A DNA stretch of 64,000 nucleotides from Russula earlei (taxonomy: Eukaryota > Basidiomycota > Agaricomycetes > Russulales > Russulaceae), in NCBI GenBank assembly GCA_025769875.1, contig JAGFNK010000136.1:1-64000 (forward strand), read 5' to 3'. Positions 23,153-35,036 of the stretch are shown here, piece after piece. The notes beneath the pieces were generated by a model. The model ran no database searches. It worked only from the letters and a program-made list of their open reading frames with translations, and had not been told where the DNA came from. A program made the position numbers and the translations under genes. Position 1 is the stretch's first letter, and each line of letters begins with the position of its first letter.

Positions 23153-24911
23153 CCCACCCTCCATCTCATCCACAGCGACTTCTGACCCTTATCTTCTATA
23201 ACATCTATGCATTAAAGTGGTCTCCCCCCGTCTAGAAGTGTACTAGCGCCTCAAAATACCACCAAAATCACTTCCATCTGACCTCGCATGTCATCTTCAT
23301 CCTCATCCCCCCCACCCTACAACACGGACGATTCCTAGGCCTGAATGATTGAACTGTACGGTTCATGTCCTGTTGCGCACCGAACAGCTCACGCAAGGCT
23401 CATTAAAATAGTTCCCGTGTTCTTCCGAACGCCACAATGCTGTGCCAAACATACCTCACCACAATGATGGGCCGCCATCCTTTCGTTCTTTCTGTTCCAG
23501 AGGATTGTGCCAATCCCTACTAGCCCGCGATTGCTCCTGACACGATGTTACTCGTCACTGTGACCTTTTTCACGCCCACTATAGCAAGACTACCTCACCC
23601 TCTATTTATCTGTGTTCATATCGAAAATCCCTTTATTTCACGAATGAAGGTCTGCTTATTTCCTTTTGACTACTATTAACACTCCGAGCTGCCGAGCTGT
23701 GTGCACGGAACAGAACGGGATGACATCCCGGAGCACCTTCCCTACGCGCCGGTAACCCCAATATGCTACCTCCTCTCTTCCCACCATCTTTTAGGCCAGG
23801 GACCTCGCCCTGGCAGCTCGACTCAACCTCACATGATATGTCGTGACCCACCACCAGAGCACGGGCTTCTCTCGCCCATTCCTTGGCCTCTTATTGTTAC
23901 GCTCTGTTTCTCGTCCAGCAGCTTCTCCATAGACTGAGCTTAGTTCCTTTCTCTCTCTTTCTTCTAGCTCGCACTACTTCAAAGCCATCTGCTGTTGCAT
24001 ACGCTCTCGCGCTGAAACTCGGCCTCGGTGTCTCGCACCTCCGAGTCCATTTCCATGACATCTCACGAAACTCTCGTTGTATTGCCCGAAAATTGCTCGT
24101 AGGTCCGACACACATTAATATTTTCCTACCTCCCCTACAGGAGCGATTCGGCTACCCTCAAAATGGGGTATGCATGTAAGCTCAGCCCTTTCTTCTCAAG
24201 CCTTCACCTCGCCGTTGACATCGTCCTGAGTAGTAGAAGAGTGGCTTGCCCTTGATATTTTTTTCTTGGGGTGTTCACTCTTTTATCCCGTCGCCCCGTT
24301 CGTGGCCCTTGCTTCATCTCTATCATCTACATGCCCCCATTTTATTTATCGCATTTGCCCCTCCACCGTCCACCGTCCACCCCTTTCTGCTCTTCCCTCC
24401 TACCAGGCCTCCGAGTCTTAACCCTGTCTTAGTCTTCCCCTCGCATTGATTCTCAACAGTTATGCTTATCAAACACACACTCTTTTTGAGCTTGATGCCG
24501 TGGGCTGCTGATATCTCATGTTCACTGTCTCTGGTGTTGGATGGCCACTAATTAGTTCCTGCCTCGTTCGCTGCCTGGATCTATCTATGTTCTTCTTCAA
24601 GGGACTTGATAATCCTCGCCTTGGCCGTGTGATCTTTAATTGGTCTTAAAAACTAGCCGGCGATTCCTCCAATATCATCGTACAGAGCCCCCAGTTGCTA
24701 ACGTAAAGCCGGCGATGGGATGGCAGTATGATATCTTCTCTATTCGAGTCCACAATACGTGCCATTTGCACGAAGGTCGTATTCGGGGCGTATGGATTCT
24801 AGTTGGTCATAAAAATGGAAGTCCAGATTGTCTTGGAAACTAGACCAGTAAACATCAAGGAGGATTCCGCATGGAGGAATTGAAGGTTATGACATTGGCC
24901 GGTGCCTTCGT
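23153..24911. other. Intergenic without a supported gene
   Basis: About 1.7 kb between the DUF6535 gene and the 3' end of the FGGY kinase gene. It is T/C-rich with only short open frames. I see no motif, tRNA or repeat. Confidence 0.5.
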
Positions 24912-27088
24912 TTATACAACAGCGTCGATCTCGCGCCTCCACTTCCTCTGAATATCAATCGACTCCAAGAAGATTCGATACTTCACATCCAGCAATCTCT
25001 TCTCCCTTTCTCCAGCGCTGGGGCGTATCACCGTTCCCGGCGGTGTCATCTCTTGCATTATATCCCAGAGCGAAGCGGCGGCGTCGGGCGGATCACGCAT
25101 TGTCGCGAAGCGGCCCAACATAGCAGCACCGAGCACGACCGACGCAGCGTGCGAACGGGGGAGTACGACAGGCATGTTGCATGCGTTCGCCAACAGGCGC
25201 ATGAGCTCCACATTCTGCGCCTGCGACCCGGAGAGATACAGGGCACGGATGGAATGCCCCGCGTCGTTCAGCTTGTTAACGATGTGTCGCGTCTGAAGCG
25301 CGATCGCCTCGAGGGTGAGCGCATATTTCCGCGCAAGATCGTGAAGGGAAGCGTCCTAGAACGCATGAAATAAAGAGTGCCTGACTGTAAGGGGAGAACT
25401 AACAAGAGTGAGCCCAATTATGGATCCTCGCATGCGCGGGTCCGCAATGGGAGAACGGTTTCCTTCAGCATGTTATTCCCTGAGCGACATCCGTGTAGAC
25501 GGATCAAGTTGTAGAAATTGAACCGACCATGTAAATCGGGATAAAAGTGCATATGCGCAATCACCTCCGTCCATGACTCTGCACCCTCGCCCTGGCGGAT
25601 GCCCTCAAGAGTCTCTCGCAGGACTAAGACGGTGGAGCATCAGGTAATTCAAAGATTCGTGGATTAACTACCGACCATCATGGATATTTTTACGTTGATC
25701 TTTTGCGAGATCCTTGAGCTCTTGATGAGCAGGGTGGGTAGAAATGATAAAGTCTATCAGCTAGATACATAGTTCAAGCCGGTTCGAAAGAAGTGAAGCG
25801 CATACACACACCTGTCCTGTAGAGGACTGTCCGCCTTCGTTCATCCACCAACCCGGGAACACTGCGTCCTAGATGTATGTCAATAAGAACAAGCAAGGAA
25901 AGTGTTCAATGAGTGTCGCTTGCTCTGTATGGACCCCAAACGCCTCCAACGAATACCCCTTCCTTGCTCTGCGGTGTGCGCCAGGGGAAGTGAGAAAAAT
26001 AGGGGGCCAAGTAGAAAGTCACGACTATTGTACCTGGACAAGATGACAGGTGCTCGTTCCCGCTACGGCAGCCAGTCTGTGACCAGACTCGTCCAACGAC
26101 ACGGAAGGCGAGACTCCGCCCTCCTCATCATGCCGCGCGGCAATGGTCCCCAACCATCCGGCATACCTAAACCACAATCAGTCAGCAATCAGCGGGGAAC
26201 CACGGGGGAAAGCAAAAAGGGCGTACGCATCGATGACGCCGCTACCAACGGGGGTGCCAGGCTCCAAGCCAAGCTCCGCCGCCGCGCGCACCGTCAGCCC
26301 GTCGCCGACGGGTTTCCCTGCCGTCAAGACGTCGGTCCCCAACGCGGCAAACTCGTTCTGCACGAACGCGTCGAGCCCGATCTGGCACATGAATGCACAG
26401 TCCCAGCCGTTCCCGGGGACGTACGTGCACTTGCAGGTGAGAGAGCAGAGCGATCGGGTCCGCGCACCCGTCGCGCGGTACGTGAGGAAATCGGGGAGAT
26501 CGAAGAACTGGCAGCGATCGAAGCGATCTGGAGCCATGAGGTGCTTCAGCCAGAGGATCTTCGGGATCTCCATCTCGAGCTGGAGAATAAGGAAGGTGAG
26601 CCTATTGGCATGACGCGCCGAAAGAGTTGTGTAGGATGTTCACATACGCTGATGGCCCCTCCTACATAATCGAGCACGGATGAACCCGTGGCATTGATGA
26701 GGTCGGCTTCCTTCTCTGCGCGGTGGTCCGCCCAAAGGATGACGTTGCGTTCTCCAACTTGCCCGAGGTGGGCACCGTGAGTGACGGTGATCGGCTCTCC
26801 CTCCCAACTCGTTACGGCGAGCGAGCACGTCGCGTCGAAGCCGATACCCCTGACGTGGTTGGGTGGGACGTTGGAGCGGGCGATCACTTGGCGTACTGCA
26901 CTGCAGATGCATTTCCAGATGTCTGTGGTAGACTGCTCGAAGATGCGATGATCGGATGGATCCCGCCATGTCCTTGTCTCTTGGGAGGCAGATGCGAGGA
27001 CCGTGCCATCCGCTTTGACGAGTGCGGCACGTGCAGAACCGGTGCCAACGTCGATACCGAGATAGTAGTTGGCGTGTGGAACGGCCAT
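24912..27088 (-). CDS. FGGY-family carbohydrate kinase (YDR109C / D-ribulokinase-like)
   Basis: A 570-residue sugar kinase in nine exons (minus): 27088-26648, 26579-26227, 26166-26034, 25968-25924, 25868-25812, 25760-25676, 25623-25528, 25462-25404 and 25355-24912. It starts with the phosphate-binding motif YYLGIDVGTGSARAALV. It has ILWADHRAEKEADLIN, the catalytic-base region GSGVIDAYAGWLGT, the second phosphate motif VAGTSTCHLVQ, the segment FPGWWMNEGGQSSTGQ specific to the YDR109C/FGGY branch, NRSPIADPRMRG, and the adenosine motif LYLSGSQAQNVELMRLLANA. The branch phosphorylates D-ribulose (or a similar ketopentose) in metabolite repair. The fourth intron (25869-25923) begins GCAAGC instead of GT. 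Exons of 45 and 57 nt are set by motif continuity. Confidence 0.9.
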
Positions 27089-27327
27089 GGAGGGAGAGGA
27101 GCAAGTCGGTTAACAGAATGACACGAGCAAAAAATCCATCAATAACTTATTCGGCACTGCCACATCCGAATCGTGATAAGAGACAATGCAAACTACTCTA
27201 CTGTAGCCTCCTTGGTGTCCTTTCCTTGCAACGCACGTCCTTGCGCGGGCAAATCTTCACGTTCGGCCCTGTCCGGTCACCTGTCCCAGGTCATGCGTCA
27301 GCCTTCTCCTCGTCATAGGAATAAGGG

Positions 27328-29089
27328 TCAGCCTACCGTCTCGAAACGCGTCGCATCCCATTTCACTTCAACTTGGTCGATGTTCTCTCGGGGCATCCAC
27401 AGCTCGAGGAGCGCAAAGAACAAACAATCGACGATGAGAATCATCGTGTAGATCGGACCCACGAATGGACCCAAGCCCATGGTCCTGATGTACCTATGTC
27501 AGAGGTTTGGCGCAAATGGTAAAGCGGATGCGCACCGCTGTATTCGTGTCCACAACGGATAGGGGGGCGTCCTGAGAACATCGCGATACACGACCTCAGT
27601 GCGTTCCGCCACCCTTGCCCAGTCATAGAAACCGCGAATTCTTTCGTGAGCGCGATGTGGGTCGTGTTCCCCTTGCTTAATGTGTGCGATCGCCTCTGAC
27701 ATAGCCTGAAACACATCTGAATCGAGATTGGTCAGATATGCCGCGAAATGGGCCCGAAACATACCATCGACGGTGGGGGGAGTGAATGAGATCAAATCTT
27801 CTGGGAGGACCTCCGGCACCCCACCAACGCGAGTGGATACAACATACAACCCAGCACACGCAGCTTCTAATATTGCAATACCGAAAGCCTCGGTGAGTGA
27901 GGTATTCAGAAAAATAGAGCCCTGCTGTAGAATCTGCATGCCGCAAGTTCAAACGTCAGGTATCGTTAAATGTGATAGGTACGCACAGATGGCACATCCC
28001 TGTGAGCCACAGGGCCGAGCAAGGTGATCCGATCTTGCAGGAAGTGAGCTTCTCGCATTTGGAGGAGGTCGACCATCTTAGGTCCGTCGCCGCCTGTACA
28101 ACGATAGTGTCATCCCGTGATGAAATGAAATCACAACACACACACACCGACCACAAAGCGAACGTTAGGAAACGCGGCGCATATGCGCGGTGCAGTGGCT
28201 ACGAGGAGATCTACTCCTTTTCTGTAGGCGAGACGTGAAATGACAATTATGGTGACTGTACGGGCCACGGTGCGTAAAAAGGTGAATGACATAAACGCGA
28301 ACACTGACTCATATCCTTTGGAGGGTTGGAAACCGCAGGACGAAAATGATCCGCAATTATCGCGTTGGGGATAACGTAAACCGATTTGGGTGGGAGGTTG
28401 GAGCGTAGGACAGTGTTTTCACGTCTAGGATAGACAAGAGATCGAGCTTCCGCAGCCATGCCGAGGGATCCGGTCGCCCTCACCCAATGTACGAGACGCA
28501 AATAGCAGCGTCCACGTTTCGAAGCATGCCTTCCAGAAGCTTGTTTGTCAAGATACTGGCAGCATCGGCAAAGCCGAACAGGCTATGATCGGTGAAAACC
28601 GTGCGGACTCCAAGTAGATGTGGATGCAAGACGCCTTCGTGTCCAAGGGAAGACAGACTTGCATGCGAATGGATAATGGTGATTCGTTCACGGAGGACGA
28701 TAGTGCGGAGATAAGGTAGGAAGGTGAAGAAGTTTGGCAACGTAGCGGATGATACAAGCGTCGGAAACGGTATGTGATACACTTTCAATCCCGGAATGAG
28801 CCACCGTACCCCAACCCGATCGGGCGGATGGCTGTGAGTGATGACTATTACCTGCGGGCAGTCAGAGCGCAAGACGAGATGGGGGGCTAAGCAAAGGCTA
28901 CCTTATGACCTCTGCGGATGAGAGAAGCGCCGAGCATGTAGATGTGATTCTCGACTCCCCCAACTTCTGGGTGAAAGAAGTCGGAGATCATACTGGGGCC
29001 TGATGAGGAAGATACCCGTGGGGTATGAGAGGTTGGAAAGGAAGCACGTACGCAATGGAAAGAGATGACGGGTCCTTGTTATTTTCCAT
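27328..29089 (-). CDS. GPI3: PIG-A/Gpi3, catalytic subunit of GPI-GlcNAc transferase
   Basis: A 444-residue glycosyltransferase (GT4) that adds GlcNAc to phosphatidylinositol on the ER surface, the first step of GPI-anchor synthesis. Nine exons (minus): 29089-29052, 28992-28902, 28851-28484, 28424-28309, 28255-28148, 28093-27987, 27933-27765, 27716-27536 and 27484-27328. Signatures are [42 protein letters not shown] with [25 protein letters not shown], and the catalytic EX7E motif in [15 protein letters not shown], then [18 protein letters not shown]-terminal hydrophobic anchor ([17 protein letters not shown]) lies in the last exon. The 48-nt intron 27717-27764 is in frame and could be retained, adding 16 residues. 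It shares a 205-bp divergent promoter with the lipase gene. Confidence 0.93.
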
Positions 29090-29294
29090 AACTCGACGGC
29101 CTCGCGACGCGTTGCGAATGCGAATGGTCGTGTCGTGCGGTGTGGTGTCGAGGGCGTTGGCGTTGAGAGACAAAATTAACGCGTTTCGACCGTTCGAACT
29201 TTCAAGTGGGTCATTTCCCACGGAGTTGTGTTGGCCTGTCTCCCTCAAAGAGCAGCCATGTTTAGAGTCGCAGAGACCCTTACATGTCCCTTCG

Positions 29295-31851
29295 ATGGAC
29301 ACCGTCAACGCGTTTCTTGACAAGTACGGTAGATTTGGACTGGATGCGGCCACCGCAGCGAGCACCATCGGTTTCGCCGTGGCGAAAGCCTCTACAAAGT
29401 TCGGCGTACGTCGAAACACCCACTCCCCATCCGAGTCATTCTCACCTCTGTGCCTCCAAGTTCGGCGTCACTCGTGGCCTGGCTTTGACAGTAGCAGGAG
29501 TCGCAGGCTCAACGCTCGACCACGCCCTCGGAGACCAACTCGGTGCTAGCAGCGCTCTCAACCGCGCCACCTCCGTTACTTTCGGGGCCGCAGAGCAGCT
29601 TGCCCTGGTCCCCATCTTTGTAGGGGAGGGCATTACGTCCGCGTCCCTTATTGCAGCCTACAGCTCCATCGATGCCCTTGCCTCCCTTTTCCCGAAAGGC
29701 CAAGAGACGTCCTTTTCAATAGCGTCCTTCATAAGTCTCATGCGTAATGATTGGAGTAACCCGGAGCTGGGCGAGCATCTCCCCGAGGAACACTTCAGCG
29801 TCGGAGAGGCTGCTAAGGCCCTTTTTGCCTGGGGCACTCTTCAGGGCGTGACTTACGACTGGCAGATCAAACAGTGGTCCGAGTATTTGAGCGAGATCCC
29901 CCGCGAGGACCTGATTCCTGACAAGCGCTCCCGGATACGACACAACTCTATCGTTAATGTCACTGGGGACATCTCCCCTCCCATACATTAACGGTCATCT
30001 TGTCACGGCAGACATCACGCAACAGCCGACTGGACCCGATAACGCTGCAATCGACTCCCACTCCCCAAGTCGCCCCCCCTCACCCTCTCAGCGACACTAC
30101 GCATTTCATGACGACCTAAGGCTCACGCTCCGCCGACTTTCGAAGATGTGTCTTGCTGGATACGGTGGGGCTTCGTTTCTTTTCTTCGGTGTTCCTGCCA
30201 CTCCGCCGTTGAACAGCAAGGCGACGGAAAAGGAGACGCTCGAGGCGGCCGTCGATGAGTCGGAGAAGTTGCCGAAGGGCACACCAAGCCAGCCGTACCC
30301 GTGGTGGTCGATGCTTTTGGGCAAACACGACCACGACATTTTCCTACACTACGCGAGGGGCGGCACGCGAGCTACGGACGTGACAGCGGTGATCGGGGAC
30401 GAAGCGCGGATGCCGCGCTTTTGGGTCCTTACTGATCACTCGCGGCGGCAGATCGTACTCGTCTTCCGAGGTACCATGACTCTGAACGAGGTCGCAGTCG
30501 ACTTGACTTGCGAGCCAGAGGAATTCGAGCCCGCGAGTGCGACTGCATACGAGGGCCACTCCGCCAAGAACGAGGACGATCACTGTGACGCCGACGTGGA
30601 CGTAGACGGGAGGAATGCAGGCGATTTCCATGTGGCCGGACCAATTACGCCGTTGGATGATCAGGAGACGCTGCGTGTTCCCAATACACGCCAGAGGCCC
30701 CGAAGTGCCTCGTTCAGGTCCGTCAGATCGTTCGAAGAAGATCACCGTTATTTGGTCCACGGCGGTATCCTCAAAATGTCCCTCGCGATGGGTGCACCTG
30801 GCCGACCAGTCTTCACCGCCGTAGAAGAGGCATTGTCTCGCAACCCGGGCTATGGCAAGTTTTTTTTTTTTTTTCTCGTGCTCCTACCTGTGGCGCCCCC
30901 ATCTAATTTCGTAGAATTGGTCATGTGCGGTCATAGTCTTGGGGCTGGCGTTGCGGGTGTTCTTGGCCTGGTATGTCGATTTAGTCTCCGAACGCATACG
31001 GTATTCAACGACGAGCATGTATACGGCAGAAATGGGCCGACCCGAACACATGTCTCACCACGCACTCCAGCGGCCTCCCAGTAGGCAGGCGTGTCTCCGT
31101 CTATTGTTTCGCCCCGCCGTAAGTACGGTCGGCCGCGGTGCGATCCCGATCCTCGTGCGATATTCACGTTTACGTCTTATCCCCAGTGCCGCGTACGATT
31201 TGCGCCTCTGCGATCTCTCAAAGGACTTGATCACATCTTTCGTGTACTCACACGACCTCGTCTCGCGCCTCTCCCTGGGTTCGCTGCGCGACATGTCCCG
31301 CGCCGCCGTGTGGCTCTGCAAAGCTGAGGCGGAGGGTCGCCCTGAGGGCTACACCGGCATCACTCGCCGAGCGCTCCGACACAAGATGGGTTTTGGGTCG
31401 CGCGACGATCCCATCTGGGTGTGTGGTTTCTCTAATCCGATGCACACCACCGGCGTTCCGAGTATTCCCCCGTGTTGTCCTCCGCTCATGTCGATGCTCG
31501 CCCGCAGTTTCTGTCTATCCGCAAAACGCTCGAGGCGAACATGCCACTGCATAATCTCTACCCGCCTGGGCGCGTCCTGTGGGCCGTGCGAGACTCGGAC
31601 GTGTCGTACGCTGCGCCACCGCCTGCAGAGGGGCGGTATAGCCCGATGGAGGCACTGCGGGCGCAGCGAGAGGGCGGCATACGTCTGTTCGAGGTGCTGG
31701 ACGTTGAGAAGGTGTTCACACATATCATCTTTTCGCGTGACATGATCAGGTGCATGCCACTATCTCTTCCGTACTCCCAAGACTGACTCCGGTTTTGCAT
31801 AGTTCGCACATGGCACACATGTATGACAAAATTATCGAAGAGCTCCAATAG
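29295..31851 (+). CDS. Class 3 lipase (sn1-specific diacylglycerol lipase-like)
   Basis: An alpha/beta-hydrolase of about 699 residues. Exons: 29295-29405, 29461-29952, 30026-30854, 30915-30970, 31030-31118, 31187-31418, 31508-31749 and 31803-31851. The core has RQIVLVFRGTMTLNEVAVDL, the nucleophile elbow CGHSLGAGVAGVLGL, ADPNTCLTTHSSGLPVGRRV, the Asp site SFVYSHDLVSRLSLG, and the His site SSHMAHMYDKIIEEL created by the last splice. Together these form a Ser-Asp-His triad. A 90-residue acidic/Ser insert sits between the oxyanion strand and the elbow. Exon 3 ends in a GC donor (GCAAGT at 30855). The join at 29952/30026 is unsure: the frame changes there and could instead reflect a one-base indel near 29980. 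Fungal relatives act on membrane diacylglycerol or vacuolar lipids. Confidence 0.83.
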
Positions 31852-32137
31852 ATGAAACGCATTGGGAAAGGGGGTAGGGAGCGTAGGAAGTCAATGTCCA
31901 TGCATCGCACTCCACACATGCATGTCGGCTGGCTCAGCATTTGAGCATGCATCCTTCACCCATCCAAATGTAGAGACTACCTGCACACATCTAGTATCCA
32001 TAGTCCTCGATAATTATAATTTTCGCCACGACATACAAGGCAATGTGCACACAACCCATCGTGCCAGAACGGTGTGAAAGGGACGAGACGAAGAAAGCGG
32101 ACAGCGGGATGCGACGAAGCGAAGCGCGAACTCGCTC
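31852..32137. other. Intergenic, convergent gene ends
   Basis: A short gap between the lipase and SPT4 stop codons that holds two 3' UTRs. Nothing else is visible. Confidence 0.5.
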
Positions 32138-32617
32138 TCAATCGACCTCGGTCTGGTCGCGTGGACGGTACTTGATGCCCTGCACCTCGAGCTCCTGCTC
32201 GACGTCTTCGGGAATACGACCTTTGACGGTGATCGCATACACCCCGCGCACATATTTATCTAGCCTCACGCCATCAATATCTTCGCGCAAAAATTGATGA
32301 GTGAAACGTACTGGTTCGTTGCCACCGAGCCACCCAGCTCTTCTCCGGATCCACGACCGCGATGGACCCGTCGAAATGCGTTGTCGTACAAGCCTGGATG
32401 CGATCCGGCGAGCCCTTCATCTTTCGTACATGTATTGATTTTGAAAAAAGGAATAGGCAACGAATTGTGGGTTTACCTGCATTATGTCCTCGCAGTTGGG
32501 ACATCCGTTGCGTCGGAAGTCGATGGGGGTTTGTATGATGGAACAGAGCAAACAGGCCCGCAAGTGCTTTGATCTGGCCTGGTTCGGGATGGGGGCGGAA
32601 AGTGGAGTGGAACCCAT
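32138..32617 (-). CDS. SPT4: Transcription elongation factor Spt4
   Basis: A 123-residue protein in three exons (minus): 32617-32477, 32420-32312 and 32259-32138. It binds Spt5 to form DSIF, which keeps RNA polymerase II processive. The N-terminal zinc ribbon is RACLLCSIIQ and GCPNCEDIMQ (two CX2C pairs). Next come HFDGSIAVVDPEKSWVARWQ and the closing segment YVRGVYAITVKGRIP, ending at Asp 123. Length and order match the family exactly. The third exon begins mid-codon, and its join gives WQRTNKYVRG. Confidence 0.95.
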
Positions 32618-33697
32618 TGCATTTGCTTGTGGGGAGGGGAGGGGAAAGACCCGATTCCCTTTCTTTAAATTACATAACTCCGTTCATGGAGCCGAACGAC
32701 TTTTTATAATGGGACACTCAACATCGTTCCCTCGCCACGTATACAGTTATGTTATATCCTAGCCGAACCGCGCGGACTGACACCCGGATCGAACTCCAAA
32801 TAGCGTATCGCCACAACTTTGTGATCAACGTCGACTCTCAAGGGGCCCAACCCGAAGACGAATCGGCGGGTTCAATTCAGAACGGTGTCATACGACAGTG
32901 ACGTGTCCATCGTGTCACTTACATCGATGGCAGATGTCCTGGATACTCTTGATGCCATTGAAAACTGAGGTCCATCGTGAACGAGATTCGGGGAGTTGTC
33001 TTTTTCATCAAGCTAGCTGGTCTCTGGCATCTGTCGTTTGCACGGATGAGACGTGATACTGCATATAATGCCGTCTCACAATACGTATGCGAACGTTGAG
33101 CGTGGGCTCGAATCCAAAGGGGCCAAGGGGCCAAAAAGGCCACCGTAGCTCGCCGAGTCGCGGCATTCAAAAGGAGGATTGAAAGGATTCGAATACCCCG
33201 CGGAGCCTGGCATCAAAGGCAAGTCCCACCCAATGAAGATGGGAACTGACGGCGTGAGCTAAACGCCCGCCGGGGATTTGTACAAATCATGCGGAGGGCC
33301 AGGCTGGAGACCGAGGTAACGAAACACTGGCATTTTCGCGTTTCTGGACCCACAGCAGCCAATTGTTGGGTAGGGAGGCGTACAGTTTGCCAAAAATGAC
33401 GAGTAGTGGTGGTGTGCCATGGTAGAGGGAACGGATCGGGAACGGGGAACGAGGACGCACGTTGGTTGTAGCTGCTCGCTTCCTGGATCCGAGAGGTGAT
33501 GGTGGTGGTGGTGGTGGTGGTGGTGGTGGTGCTGAGGGCTTGAAAGGCACGTGGTCGATATCGTATCACTCAACGCCAACAAACACGATCAACCGACTCG
33601 TCGCTTTTTTTTTTTTTTTCGACGGTTGTCAGTCCCTGTCAAGTCAAGGCCGTGTTTGTATATAGTCCCATCGCAGGCACGGCCACCCTTTCCATAC
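32618..33697. promoter_or_regulatory. Bidirectional promoter region, SPT4 and PHO80-like gene
   Basis: About 1.1 kb between divergent starts. It includes a (GGT)10 microsatellite at 33501-33530 and a T14 tract near 33606. An open frame continues upstream of the cyclin start to 33551 but reads through the T-tract and the repeat, so I treat it as leader. Confidence 0.5.
33501..33530. repeat. (GGT)10 microsatellite
   Basis: Ten uninterrupted GGT triplets, preceded by one imperfect GAT unit. It lies in the non-coding spacer and is a likely length-variable marker. Confidence 0.95.
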
Positions 33698-35036
33698 ATG
33701 CTCGCCCTCGAACATCCTCCCCTTATCTACACAAGTTCTCCACCTCCCCCCCCACCCCCCATCCCTAGACGTGAACATCCCAAGAGATCGGCCCCTTCAC
33801 CCATCACCGTCCCTCCCCCTCCACGATCACAACCATCAACGTCAACTGCTCTCCATCAGCCGACTTCTACCGTCTCGGCCTTTCCCTCCACCTCCTCCGC
33901 CCCTTCAGCCCAGCGCCATATTGCGCTCAACAACCCTCACTCATCCCCCCCACCTCGTCCCTCTTCAGTATTTAACATTCACGAATACCCCTCTCAGGAC
34001 CTTCTGCGGCTCCTTGCCGCGCTTCTCAAGCAGATCGTCGACGCAAACGATGAGTTACCAAAGTCTCCAACGTCTCCCTTACCGACCCAAGCCACCCACG
34101 TTACATTGGATCGTTACTCCCACACCCCCATCTGGCCATCCCTTACCATCGCGTCTCGCATAGCACTCACCACTTCTCCCCCTTATCTCTCGTTTCATGC
34201 CCGCACAGCCCCCACCATCTCCCTCGAATCCTACCTTCTCCGTATCCTCAAATATTGTCCGACCACCAACGAAGTTTTCGTCTCCCTCCTCGTATATTTC
34301 GATCGCATGGCTAAACTTGCAAAGGAATCGACCGGAAACGAGTTCATCATCGACAGCTGTAACATCCACCGCCTCGTCATCGCAGGTGTAACTGTTGCAT
34401 CCAAGTTTTTCTCTGACGTGTTTTACACAAATTCACGTTACGCCAAGGTATGTCCCGTGCAATCACCCTCGGGGTTCCCTCATCACGAGTACATAGGTTG
34501 GTGGTCTCCCTCAACACGAACTTAACCACCTAGAGTTGCACTTCCTCCTCCTCAATGATTTCCGTCTGACCATCTCTCCCGACGAGATGCAAGTCTACGC
34601 TCGGCGACTCATCTCACATTCTCATGGGAACTCCCCTCCGCGCTCTCGTCCTTCCGACACTCCCGTACCGATCATTGCCACTCCGCGCTGTGCGATGGGC
34701 GCCATGGACGCATACGGCGGCGACGGCCCTAGCACCCCGCACATGCGGCCCGTCCAAAAACTCGTTCACCATGCCTCATCCACCTCGCTCGCCTCCACGT
34801 GCTCACGTGCGACTTCCGTTTCCGAGGCGGAGACGGAGAGTACCGATGGCGGGGGAGATGAGGAGAGCACGGATGATGAGCCGACCGTGCGGCCTGCATG
34901 GAGCGTATGCGGCGCCGATGACAGTCGGGACGACGGCGATGATGAGGCGACGGATGGAGAACATGCCGATGTGGAAGATGATGACGATGACTCGGAAGAT
35001 CTGCGCATGGCGAGCCCGTTTGCACACACGCGGTAG
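33698..35036 (+). CDS. PHO80: PHO80-like cyclin (PREG family)
   Basis: A 429-residue cyclin in two exons, 33698-34447 and 34497-35036. PHO80 with the PHO85 kinase represses phosphate-starvation genes and controls nutrient responses. The cyclin box spans about 150-300, with SLESYLLRILKYCPTTNEVF, SLLVYFDRMAKLA, SCNIHRLVIAGVTVASKFF and SDVFYTNSRYAKVGGLPQHE, then LNHLELHFLLLNDFRLTI. The splice at 34448-34496 falls exactly between YAK and VGGLP. The N-terminus is Pro/Ser-rich, with a seven-Pro run. The C-terminal 70 residues are very acidic (long Glu/Asp runs). The start at 33698 is the first ATG after the homopolymer tract. Confidence 0.9.

Noticed and set aside
27706..27764. 59-nt intron in PIG-A ending at TTTCAG
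   Set aside because: It shifts the frame and destroys the conserved AMSEAI segment; the CAG 11 bases earlier keeps it.
28988..29419. Minus-strand frame of 143 codons upstream of PIG-A
   Set aside because: Only its last part, from 29089, is used as the first exon; the remainder is antisense to the lipase start and lies in the shared promoter.
33551..33697. N-terminal extension of the PHO80-like cyclin
   Set aside because: It would translate a T14 tract as poly-Phe next to a microsatellite flank; family members begin shortly before the Pro/Ser region.
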